Assembly: GCA_013822085.1 (NCBI GenBank)
Contig: PNJV01000017.1
Span: 1 to 41,524 of the forward strand
Length of the DNA: 41,524 bases
Origin: Isosphaera sp.
GTDB taxonomy: Bacteria > Planctomycetota > Phycisphaerae > Phycisphaerales > UBA1924
Direction: 5' to 3'
Below the pieces are notes generated by a model. The model was given only the letters and a program-made list of their open reading frames with translations, had not been told where the DNA came from and searched no databases. Below are positions 9,560-16,917 of the stretch, piece by piece. How positions within the stretch are numbered: position 1 is the stretch's first letter; each line of letters starts with the position of its first letter. The translations under genes and the position numbers were made by a program.

Positions 9560-10575
9560 GCGGGAACGGCGGCGATGAGCCCGGCGCGGTCGCGCTGGCG
9601 GTGAGCCTGGGCGACCCGGGGGGCGTCGGGCCCGAGGTGGTGGCCGCGGCGATCGCCGACGGCCGCGCGTCGGCGGCGGGAATACACATGATCGTGTGCG
9701 GGGACGGCGGGACGCTGGCGCGCGCCGCGGACCTGACCGGGACGCGCGCGGCGCTGGAGGCGGCGCTGGGGGCGGGCCGGGTGCGCATCGACGCCGGCCC
9801 GGACGCGGGGGCGGCGCGGGCCGGGAGCGGCGCCATCGCGGCGCGGCGCGGGGCGCTCTCGCTCGGCTGGGTTGAGCGGGGGATCGAGCTGGTCAAGGGC
9901 GGCGCGGCGGCGGGGCTGGTCACCGGGCCGATCAGCAAGGCGCACTGGCACGCGGCGGGGGCGGCCTGGCCCGGGCACACCGAGCTGCTGGCCGAGCGCT
10001 TCGCCAGCCCCGAGAGCGGCATGGTCTTCGTCGGGCCGAGGCTGCGCGTGGCGCTCGCCACGGTGCACGTGCCGCTGGAGCGCGTGGCCGGCCAGCTGAC
10101 GCTCGACGCGGTGACGCGGGCGATCCGGCTGGCGCACTGGGCCTGCCGGGCCGAGGGCGTCGAGCGCCCGCGCGTGGCGGTGGCGGGGCTCAACCCGCAC
10201 GCGGGCGAGGGCGGGCTGCTCGGGAGCGACGAGGCGCGGGTGATCGGGCCGGCGGTGGCCCAGGCCCGCGGCGAGGGGATCGCGGCGGTCGGGCCGGTCT
10301 CGGGGGACGCGGTCTTCGGGCAGGCGCTGGCCGGGGCCCACGACGCGGTGGTGGCGATGTACCACGACCAGGGGTTGATCCCGGTGAAGCTGATCGACGG
10401 GCGCCTGGCGGTGAACGTGACCGCGGGGCTGCGCTGGGCCGGGCGCGCGGTGGTGCGGGCCTCGCCGGCCCACGGCACAGCGGAGGACATCGCCTGGACG
10501 GGCCGGGCCGACGCGCGGTCAATGATCGAGGCGTTGCTCGTCGCTGCGCGGCTGGCGCGGCGCACGGCCGTGTGA
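9556..10575 (+). CDS. pdxA: 4-hydroxythreonine-4-phosphate dehydrogenase PdxA
   Basis: PdxA oxidises 4-phosphohydroxy-L-threonine in the DXP-dependent route to pyridoxal phosphate. Family signatures are present in order: the N-terminal SLGDPGGVGPE, VTGPISKAHWH, the metal-ligand histidines in GHTELL, VHVPLE and YHDQGLIPVK, GLNPHAGEGG, and ASPAHGTAEDIAW near the end. The 339-residue length is normal. The start is taken as GTG at 9556, which overlaps the previous stop (GTGA); GTG at 9601 is a later alternative but would cut into the N-terminal motif. Overlap with the coiled-coil gene suggests coupled translation. Function is secure; only the start is uncertain. Confidence 0.95.
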   Translation: MSGNGGDEPGAVALAVSLGDPGGVGPEVVAAAIADGRASAAGIHMIVCGDGGTLARAADLTGTRAALEAALGAGRVRIDAGPDAGAARAGSGAIAARRGALSLGWVERGIELVKGGAAAGLVTGPISKAHWHAAGAAWPGHTELLAERFASPESGMVFVGPRLRVALATVHVPLERVAGQLTLDAVTRAIRLAHWACRAEGVERPRVAVAGLNPHAGEGGLLGSDEARVIGPAVAQARGEGIAAVGPVSGDAVFGQALAGAHDAVVAMYHDQGLIPVKLIDGRLAVNVTAGLRWAGRAVVRASPAHGTAEDIAWTGRADARSMIEALLVAARLARRTAV

Positions 10576-10600
10576 GGCGGGCGCGCTGCTACGGTTGGCG

Positions 10601-12142
10601 GTGAGTCAGACCGAGCCGAGCGTGGGTGCGGGGGGAGGGCCGTCGGCCGGGACGGTGGACGGGATGGTCGTCGGCGAGGCGCTGGGCGTGAACGGCCCGG
10701 CGGCCGGGGCCGCGGTCGTGGCCGAAGCGGCGGGCGTCGGGCGGGTGATGAGCGTGTGGGGCGCGCTGTGGGAGATCGCGCGGGTGGCGCTGCCGTCGGT
10801 CCTGACGATGGTGTCGTACACAGCGATGCAGTTCATCGACGGGCTGATGGTGTCGCGGATCGAGCCGGCCAGCGCCGTGTACGTGCCGGCGCAGATGAAC
10901 GGGGCGATGGCGGCGTTCCTGCCGATCTCGGCTCTGATGGGGCTGACCGGGGTGGTCAACACGTTCGTGGCCCAGCACCTTGGCGCGGGGCGGGCCAAGG
11001 AGGGCGCGCCGTACGCGTGGAACGCGCTGTGGCTGTGCGCGGCGTGGTGGCTGGTGCTGCTGGGGTGGTCGGCGGCGGTGCCGGGGGTGTTCGGGGCGGT
11101 GCACGCCGACCCCGAGCTCGTGCGTCTGGAGAGCGGCTACGCCCGGGTGCTGCTCTGGGGCGGCGTGCTGACGATGGCCACGCGGGCGATCGGGCAGTAC
11201 TTCTACGGGCTGCACCGGCCGGGCGTGGTGCTCGGGGCGGCCCTGGTCGGCAACGCGTGCAACGTGGCGTTCAACTGGGTGCTGATCTACGGGAACCTGG
11301 GCGCGCCGGCGCTGGGCGTGCGCGGGGCGGCGGTGGCGACGGTGCTGGCGACGGGGATCGAGCTGGCGATCCCGCTGAGCGTGTTCCTCTCGCCGGGGAT
11401 GCGCCGGGCCATGGGCACGGGCGGGCGCGCGTGGCGGCCCAGCGCCCGGCACGTGCGGGGGCTGCTCCGCCTCGGGTGGGCGCCGGCGCTGATGTTCGGC
11501 AACGAGATGGCGTGCTGGACGTACTTCGTCACCGCGATGGTCGGGTCGCTCGGGGTCGAGCACAACCACGCCGGGAGCACGGCGCTGCGGTACATGCACC
11601 TGTCGTTCATGCCGGCGGTGGGGATGAGCTTCGCGATGACGGCCGTGGTGGGGCGGTGGCTCGGGGCGGGGCGGCCGGCCGAGGCCGCGCGGCGCGCCTG
11701 GCTCGGGCTGTGGATCGCCGTGGCGTACATGGGCGTGTGCGCCGGGCTGTTCGTGGCGTTCCGGCACGAGGCGATCGGGCTGTTCGTCCACGAGGCGACG
11801 CCGCCGCAGGAGCGGGCAAGGATCGTGGCCATCGGGGCCGGGGTGATGGTGCTCGGGGCGATCTTCCAGGTCTTCGACGCGGTGGGCATCACGCTGATCG
11901 GGGTCCTGCGCGGGGCCGGCGACACGGCGGTGCCCGGCGTGGTGACGGTGGTCCTGGCCTGGGGGCTGATCATCGGGGGAGGGCACACGATGATGTGGGT
12001 GGCGCCCGGCCTTGGCTCGCTGGGGCTCTGGGGGGCGGCCACGGCGTACATCGTGGCGCTGGGCGTGTTCTTGGGGGTCCGGTTTGTTGGGGGCGGGTGG
12101 CAGCGGCGGCCGGTGGTAGCGGAGGCGGCGGGGGCGGACTAG
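10601..12142 (+). CDS. MATE family efflux transporter
   Basis: This is a polytopic membrane protein of about 513 residues with roughly twelve hydrophobic helices. Conserved MATE features include ALPSVLTMVSYTAMQFIDGLMVS in helix 1, a G-rich turn after VNTFVAQHLGAGR, and GNACNVAFNWVLIYG. The second half repeats the fold (FMPAVGMSFAMTAVVGRWLGAGR). MATE proteins export cationic drugs or metabolites using Na+ or H+ gradients; the substrate here cannot be read. The start is unclear: TTG 10595, GTG 10601 and ATG 10664 are all in frame, none with a good ribosome site. The gene follows pdxA by about 25 bases and is probably the last of the operon. Confidence 0.9.
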   Translation: MSQTEPSVGAGGGPSAGTVDGMVVGEALGVNGPAAGAAVVAEAAGVGRVMSVWGALWEIARVALPSVLTMVSYTAMQFIDGLMVSRIEPASAVYVPAQMNGAMAAFLPISALMGLTGVVNTFVAQHLGAGRAKEGAPYAWNALWLCAAWWLVLLGWSAAVPGVFGAVHADPELVRLESGYARVLLWGGVLTMATRAIGQYFYGLHRPGVVLGAALVGNACNVAFNWVLIYGNLGAPALGVRGAAVATVLATGIELAIPLSVFLSPGMRRAMGTGGRAWRPSARHVRGLLRLGWAPALMFGNEMACWTYFVTAMVGSLGVEHNHAGSTALRYMHLSFMPAVGMSFAMTAVVGRWLGAGRPAEAARRAWLGLWIAVAYMGVCAGLFVAFRHEAIGLFVHEATPPQERARIVAIGAGVMVLGAIFQVFDAVGITLIGVLRGAGDTAVPGVVTVVLAWGLIIGGGHTMMWVAPGLGSLGLWGAATAYIVALGVFLGVRFVGGGWQRRPVVAEAAGAD

Positions 12143-12191
12143 GATCCGGGCCTGTCGGATGCTGCGCTACAGCTGTGAGCATGGCCAGGGC

Positions 12192-12213
12192 GGGCCGGGT
12201 GGTGGCCCGGCCC
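12192..12213 (+). promoter_or_regulatory. strong GC hairpin in the leader of the TPR/alpha-CTD gene
   Basis: GGGCCGGG and CCCGGCCC form a perfect 8-bp stem around a 6-base loop, about 30 bases before the start at 12245. No T-tract follows, so it is not a standard terminator. An 8-base palindrome (ACAGCTGT) lies just upstream at 12169-12176. Confidence 0.5.
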
Positions 12214-12244
12214 GGGCGTGGCCGCTTTCGTGGAGCACGGTGGC

Positions 12245-13186
12245 ATGAGCACGATGTCGAACCCGCTGGACGTGGTGATCGGAGCGGCGGAGGTCAAGCG
12301 CGACGCCGACCGCGCAGCCCAGATGGCCGCCGAGGGCGAAAAGCTCGAGGCCAGCGGCCAGACCGAGCAGGCCCTGGAGGCCTTCCGCAAGGCCGTGGCC
12401 GCCGACCCGACAGACCAACGCCTCCTCTTCCGCTACGCCTACCTGCTCGACCTGGCCGGCGAGGAGGACGAGGCGCTGGCGACCTACGAGCGCGCCGCCG
12501 AGCGCTCCCCGGCCCCGGTCAACGCGCTGATCAACCTGGCGGTCCTCTTCGAGGACCGCGGCGACTGGGCCAAGGCCGAGCGCTGCCTGCGGCAGGTGCT
12601 CGAGACCGACCCCAACCACCCCCGCGCCAGGCTGTACATGAAGGACGTGGCCGCCAGCCGCGGCATGGTCAGCGAGGAAGACCTGGACAAGGACCGCGTC
12701 CGCCGCTCGGCTCTGCTCGACACGCCGGTGACCGACTTCGAGCTCTCGGTGCGCTCGCGCACGTGCCTCAAGAAGATGAACATCCGCACCCTGGGCGACC
12801 TGGTGCGCACCACCGAGGCCGAGCTGCTCTCCTACAAGAACTTCGGCGACAACAGCCTGGTGGAGATCAAGAACATGCTCGCGTCCAAGGGCCTGCGCCT
12901 CGGCCAGGGCCGCGACGACGCCCACCGCCAGGCCCGCCGAGCCATGATCGACCAGTTCAAGGGAACCAACCACGAGGCGATGCTCAACAAGACCGTGGGC
13001 GAGCTGAGCCTCTCGGTCCGGGCCCGCAAGGCGCTCCAGCTGCTCAACATCCAGACGCTCGGGGACCTGGTCGCCCTGACCGAGGCCGAGCTCCTGGGCG
13101 TCAAAAACTTCGGCGCCACGTCCCTGGCCGAGGTCAAGACCAAGCTCACCGAGTACGGCCTGAGCCTGCGGACCATCGAGAGCTGA
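12245..13186 (+). CDS. TPR protein with two RNA polymerase alpha C-terminal domains
   Basis: The 313-residue protein has about three tetratricopeptide repeats (residues 27-126), then two helix-hairpin-helix domains of the RpoA C-terminal type (about 156-220 and 246-310). CTD1 reads DFELSVRSRTCLKKM, RTLGDLVRTTEAELL, NFGDNSLVEIK. CTD2 reads LSLSVRARKALQLL, QTLGDLVALTEAELL, NFGATSLAEVK. Relative to E. coli alpha, the DNA-contacting Arg265 is kept in both (Arg170 and Arg259), as are Gly296, Ser299 and Glu302. Asn268 and Lys298 are replaced in both; Cys269 is kept only in CTD1. There is no alpha N-terminal assembly domain, so this is not RpoA. It may bind UP-element-like DNA or activators and recruit partners through the TPRs; that is inference. 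The ATG at 12245 has GGAG nine bases upstream. Confidence 0.9.
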   Translation: MSTMSNPLDVVIGAAEVKRDADRAAQMAAEGEKLEASGQTEQALEAFRKAVAADPTDQRLLFRYAYLLDLAGEEDEALATYERAAERSPAPVNALINLAVLFEDRGDWAKAERCLRQVLETDPNHPRARLYMKDVAASRGMVSEEDLDKDRVRRSALLDTPVTDFELSVRSRTCLKKMNIRTLGDLVRTTEAELLSYKNFGDNSLVEIKNMLASKGLRLGQGRDDAHRQARRAMIDQFKGTNHEAMLNKTVGELSLSVRARKALQLLNIQTLGDLVALTEAELLGVKNFGATSLAEVKTKLTEYGLSLRTIES

Positions 13187-13226
13187 TCGCGCGCAAACAC
13201 GCACGCGGCGCCTGACAGAGCACGCC

Positions 13227-13277
13227 ACCTCTATGCGCGCACCACCTCTATGCGCGCACCACCTCTATGCGCGCACC
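13227..13277. repeat. three tandem copies of a 17-bp unit
   Basis: The unit ACCTCTATGCGCGCACC is repeated exactly three times with no spacers, 40 bases after the TPR/alpha-CTD stop. The lack of spacers rules out a CRISPR array. Confidence 0.97.
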
Positions 13278-13440
13278 GGCCCGATCGGCGCGACGCTCGA
13301 TCGAGCATGCGCCGTCTGCGCACTGTTCACTCGCCGGTCGCGCACGCCGGTTGTGCACCGGTCGCGCTGCGGCTGTGCAGAGAGCTGTTCCGCGCCGAGC
13401 ACGCGAGCACGCGAGCACGCACGCGCTGGGCAAAGCTTGC
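13278..13440. other. non-coding stretch with palindrome and 8-bp repeats
   Basis: With the 17-bp repeat this completes the gap between the convergent genes at 12245 and 13501. It has a 12-bp perfect palindrome GCTCGATCGAGC (13295-13306) and three tandem copies of GAGCACGC (13397-13420). I see no gene. Confidence 0.8.
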
Positions 13441-13468
13441 AAATAAAAACCCCGGGCGGTCCCGGGGC
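13441..13468 (-). terminator. rho-independent terminator of the PEP-CTERM gene
   Basis: On the minus strand a perfect 7-bp stem (CCCCGGG/CCCGGGG, 13450-13467) with a 4-base loop is followed by TTTTTATTT. It lies about 33 bases past the stop at 13501. It is the clearest intrinsic terminator in the window. Confidence 0.9.
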
Positions 13469-13500
13469 TTGTCGTGCAAGGATGCGTCAACAGCGGAGCG

Positions 13501-14193
13501 TTAGCGACGGCGGCGGGTCGCGGCCAGGGCGCCCAGGCCCAGGAGCGCAGCCGAGCCCGGGGTCGGGACCACGACCGTGAAGAGGAAGTCGTCGGCGTTG
13601 CCGGCGTCGCGGACGAACTGGCCGCCCGGGACGCGCTGGATGGCCAGCCAGCCGAAGCCGGAGATGCCGTCGAAGCCGCGGTGGCCCAGGTCGTTGTCCT
13701 CGTTGCCCAGGCGGAAGGTGCCGTCGGTGCTGTTGCGGTGGTCGGCCAGGCCGAACGTGTCGCCCAGCGGGGTGAGGATCGAGCCGAAGTTGGAGGCGTT
13801 CTGCGCGTCGACGAAGATGTCGTCGTCGCCGGCGACGGTGGAGACGCCGACGTTGTAGACGAAGTTGAAGCTGTACACGCCGCGGAACTGGTCGTTGGCG
13901 TAGCCGGCGCCGATGTCACGGCCGCCGAAGGCCTGGCCGGTGATGGTCAGGGTGCTGGCGGTGACGGTCAGGAAGACGGCGGACTGCGCGTCGTCGAAGT
14001 CGAAGGTGAAGATGTCGTTGCTGGAGGTGGCGTTGTAGAGCTCGTCCAGACGCAGGCCGTAGCGCGGGGGCTGGGCGCCGCCGTCGGGGTGGTTGGCCAG
14101 GCGGTACACGCCCGGGGCCAGACCGGCCTGGGCGAACGACGCGGCGCCGAGCAGACCGGCGAGCGCCATGACAGACACAAAGCGGCTATTCAT
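13501..14193 (-). CDS. PEP-CTERM sorting-domain exported protein
   Basis: This 230-residue protein begins with a signal peptide (MNSRFVSVMALAGLLGAASFA, likely cleaved after AQA). The mature part is beta-rich, with Asp/Asn-rich turns and aromatic strands (NDIFTFDFDDAQ, GVYSFNFVYNVG). The C-terminus has the tripartite sorting signal: VPTPGSAALLGLG, a short hydrophobic helix and an RRRR tail, as in PEP-CTERM proteins processed by an exosortase. No exosortase gene is in the window. The start is supported by a purine-rich site (AAGAGGAGAGAGAG) directly before ATG. An own terminator and isolated position suggest a monocistronic unit. The biological role of the mature domain is unknown. Confidence 0.88.
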   Translation of the reverse strand: MNSRFVSVMALAGLLGAASFAQAGLAPGVYRLANHPDGGAQPPRYGLRLDELYNATSSNDIFTFDFDDAQSAVFLTVTASTLTITGQAFGGRDIGAGYANDQFRGVYSFNFVYNVGVSTVAGDDDIFVDAQNASNFGSILTPLGDTFGLADHRNSTDGTFRLGNEDNDLGHRGFDGISGFGWLAIQRVPGGQFVRDAGNADDFLFTVVVPTPGSAALLGLGALAATRRRR

Positions 14194-14221
14194 CTCTCTC
14201 TCCTCTTGATTCGAACGCAGA

Positions 14222-14235
14222 TGTGGGCACCCACA
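14222..14235. promoter_or_regulatory. short inverted repeat upstream of the PEP-CTERM gene
   Basis: TGTGGG-CA-CCCACA is a perfect inverted repeat about 30 bases before the PEP-CTERM start. It could be an operator or a small leader hairpin. The rest of 14194-14442 is relatively AT-rich around 14290-14350 and may hold the promoter, but I cannot fix -35 and -10 boxes. Confidence 0.4.
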
Positions 14236-14442
14236 AAGCGGCAGGGCCCTGTGAGACTGTTCTAAGTGTAACCGACACCCCGATAAAGGCCACGGGGTAT
14301 CAAATAAGAAGTTGCGAACTACCCCAATAACCCATATCCCCTATTTGCTCATTTCACGCGCAATGCCACAGCTGTTCCGTGCAATCCGTTCACGGATTGG
14401 CGGTGTGGGCATTCTGCGGTCATGCGCCCGGTCGGGCACGGA

Positions 14443-14838
14443 CTACAAAGACTGCGGCGGCAGCTCGTCCGCGGGACCTGGCGGTGGCGGTGGCTGGCGC
14501 TCCGGCGAGAGCGTCGCGGTGGCCGGAGGGGTTGTGGGGGGTGCGGGGGGTGCGGGGTCAAGGCCCGCGGTGGGCTGGGCAGGGTGTCGGCCGGCACGCT
14601 GGTAGGTCAGACGGTCGCGCGCGTAGGCCTCGGGGCTGATGGCCAAGTCCACCGCGGCGCCGGTGGCGTGGCAGCGGTGCAGGTGCTTGAGGAACGGGAC
14701 GCACCAGCCGCAGCCGGTGCCGGCGCCCAGGCACTCGGAGATCAGGGAGGCGACGGGGGGATTCTCGCGTGCGACAAAGGCGCGGATCTTGCCCAGCGGG
14801 ACGTGGAAGCAGAGGCAGACGTGGTCGTCGGGGTGCAT
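14443..14838 (-). CDS. Bfd-like [2Fe-2S] ferredoxin domain protein
   Basis: The first 50 of 131 residues match the bacterioferritin-associated-ferredoxin (BFD) [2Fe-2S] domain: CLC (Cys8, Cys10), then ECLGAGTGCGWCVP (Cys43, Cys46), a CxC-x32-CxxC spacing typical of the family. Such domains donate electrons, for example to release iron from bacterioferritin, or act in redox enzymes. The rest is a Pro/Ala/Thr-rich tail, partly encoded by a run of a G-rich word (14534-14557 on the plus strand), and looks disordered. No bacterioferritin is nearby. It is divergent from murE, with 225 bases between them. The cluster assignment is strong; the physiological partner is unknown. Confidence 0.85.
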   Translation of the reverse strand: MHPDDHVCLCFHVPLGKIRAFVARENPPVASLISECLGAGTGCGWCVPFLKHLHRCHATGAAVDLAISPEAYARDRLTYQRAGRHPAQPTAGLDPAPPAPPTTPPATATLSPERQPPPPPGPADELPPQSL

Positions 14839-15063
14839 GGGACCCTGGGTGCGGCGCGAGGCGGGGGCGGTGGGGGTGGGGGTGCGCGCTGCGGTCGGTG
14901 TCTGGTCAAGGACTGTATCGCGGGGCGTGCGCGATGGGTGGTGAGTGGTGGGAGCAAAGCTTCAACACCGCAGCGGAGCCGGCCCGATAGCATGTTGCCC
15001 GGCCGTAGGGAAGGATCCCGCGGCGTCGATCCCCCAGACGCTTGGACCGCGCGGAGCGCACAC

Positions 15064-16917
15064 GTGCAGCTGGACCGATTGATCGACGGCTTGCCGATCC
15101 GCCCGGCGGCGGTGTGGGCGCTCGGCGGGCGCCAGGGGGTCGGGGCGGGCACAGGATCAGGGGGCGGGGGGGGGATGGCCGGGGGCTGGGGGGCGCGGGC
15201 CCTGAGCTCGGTCAGGATCACGGACATCACCGAGGACCACCGCACAGCCCTGCCCGGGTCGCTGTTCGTCGCTCGGCGGGGTCAGAAGTTCGACGGCCGG
15301 ACCGTGGCTGCCCAGGCGGTGCGCGCCGGGGCGGTGGTGGTGCTGGTGGAGGAGTCGGCCGATTTGGCTGAGGCGCTGCCGGCCGGGTCGCTGGGGCAGG
15401 CGGGCGCCCCCGCGATCGTGCTGACATGCCCGGACCTGCCGGGGGCGGTCGCGGCCGTGGGCGAGCGGTTTTATGGCTCGCCGTCGGGTCGGCTGGCGTG
15501 CATGGGCGTGACCGGGACCAACGGCAAGACGACCGTGGCCTGGCTGGTGCACCAGCTGCTCAACGGCGCCGGCCTGCGCTGCGGGCTGATGGGGACGGTC
15601 TGCGTCGACGACGGGACGGAGGTGGCGCCGGCGGTCATGACCACGCCGCCGGCGCTGGAGATCAGCCGGACGCTGGCGCGGATGCTCGAGGCCGGGTGCG
15701 TCGCCGCGGCGATGGAGGCGTCGAGCCACGCGCTGGACCAGCGGCGCGTGGCTGGGCCTGGGGGCGTCGGGTTCCGGGTCGGGGTGTTCACGAACCTCAC
15801 GCACGACCACCTGGACTATCACGGCGACATGGGCGCGTACGCGGCGGCCAAGGCCCGGCTGTTCGCCTCGCTGGGGCCCGACGGCGCCGCGGTGGTCAAC
15901 GCCGACGACCCGTGGCAGGCGCGGATGCTCGACGGCTGCCGGGCGCGCGTCGTGCGCTGCACGATGCGCTCGCGGCGGTCGGGGGCCGAGCCGGCGGCCG
16001 AGTGGTCGGCGCGGGTGGACCGCGGCGGGCTGGACACGACGCGCGTGGCGTTCTCTTCGCCGTCGGCGGGGGGGTCGGGGGGGTCGGGGCGACGGGCCGA
16101 GTGGACGGTGGACCTGCCGCTGATCGGGGCCCACAACGTCTTCAACGCGATGCAGGCGGCGGCGGCGGCGCTGGAGCTCGGCCTGGACCTGGCGGCCGTG
16201 CAGCGCGGCCTGGGCGCGGTGGCGGCGCCGCCCGGGCGGCTCGAGCGGGTCAGCGCGGCGCGCGGTGCCCAGGGCGAGCGCGGCGCAGGTGGGGGCGTGG
16301 GCGTTGCGGGCGACGAGGCGGGCGCAGGGGGGGCGCGGGTGCTGGTGGACTACGCCCACACCGACGACGCGCTGCGCCGCGTGCTGGGGCTGCTCCGGCG
16401 CGGCATCGACGAGGCCGGCGCCGGGCGGCTGTGGGTGGTCTTCGGGTGCGGCGGCGACCGGGACCGGTCCAAGCGGCCCAAGATGGGCGCCGCGGCGGCG
16501 GGCCTGGCCGACCGCCTGATCATCACCAGCGACAACCCCCGCACCGAGGACGCGCGCAGCATCGCCGAGCAGGTGCTGGCCGGCGTGCCGATCGAGCGGC
16601 GCGCAGCCACCACGCTCGAGCTCGACCGCCGGGCGGCGATCTGGCAGGCGGTCACGTCGGCGGGGCGGGACGACGTGGTGCTCATCGCCGGCAAGGGGCA
16701 CGAGACGGCCCAGGTGCTCCCCGACGGGCTCGGGGGCACGATCAGCGTGGAGTTCGACGACCGCCAGGTGGCCCGGCAGGCCCTGGCGGCGCTGGGGCGA
16801 CAGCCCGCCGCTGCGGCGCGCCGAGCCCCGGCCGCCTCGCCCAGGCGCCACGCCGCCGCGACGCGGTGGCCCGACGCCGACGCCGACTCCCACGCCCCGG
16901 AGGGCCCGACGGCGTGA
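15064..16917 (+). CDS. murE: UDP-MurNAc-L-Ala-D-Glu:meso-DAP ligase MurE
   Basis: MurE adds meso-diaminopimelate to the peptidoglycan precursor in the cytoplasm. Motifs in order: the ATP loop [70 protein letters not shown] and [14 protein letters not shown] is the meso-DAP specificity motif. At 617 residues it is longer than usual because of two low-complexity inserts: a Gly-rich one near 15127-15195, and an Ala/Gly/Glu one at about 16252-16335 between PPGRLERV and the C-terminal domain. GTG at 15064 ([10 protein letters not shown]) is chosen because it begins a family-like N-terminus with GCGGAG just upstream; ATG at 14992 is also in frame. It overlaps murF by GTGA. Confidence 0.93.
   Translation: MQLDRLIDGLPIRPAAVWALGGRQGVGAGTGSGGGGGMAGGWGARALSSVRITDITEDHRTALPGSLFVARRGQKFDGRTVAAQAVRAGAVVVLVEESADLAEALPAGSLGQAGAPAIVLTCPDLPGAVAAVGERFYGSPSGRLACMGVTGTNGKTTVAWLVHQLLNGAGLRCGLMGTVCVDDGTEVAPAVMTTPPALEISRTLARMLEAGCVAAAMEASSHALDQRRVAGPGGVGFRVGVFTNLTHDHLDYHGDMGAYAAAKARLFASLGPDGAAVVNADDPWQARMLDGCRARVVRCTMRSRRSGAEPAAEWSARVDRGGLDTTRVAFSSPSAGGSGGSGRRAEWTVDLPLIGAHNVFNAMQAAAAALELGLDLAAVQRGLGAVAAPPGRLERVSAARGAQGERGAGGGVGVAGDEAGAGGARVLVDYAHTDDALRRVLGLLRRGIDEAGAGRLWVVFGCGGDRDRSKRPKMGAAAAGLADRLIITSDNPRTEDARSIAEQVLAGVPIERRAATTLELDRRAAIWQAVTSAGRDDVVLIAGKGHETAQVLPDGLGGTISVEFDDRQVARQALAALGRQPAAAARRAPAASPRRHAAATRWPDADADSHAPEGPTA

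Noticed and set aside
10589-11986. 465-codon minus-strand frame over the MATE gene
   Set aside because: His/Pro/Arg-rich shadow of a clear membrane transporter.
13227-13277. CRISPR array
   Set aside because: The 17-bp units abut with no spacers and there are only three.
14205-14215. tRNA T-loop-like GATTCGAAC
   Set aside because: No acceptor, D or anticodon arms can be formed around it.
13474-14265. 263-codon plus-strand frame
   Set aside because: Antisense to the PEP-CTERM gene, which has a signal peptide, sorting tail, ribosome site and terminator; the plus frame has none.
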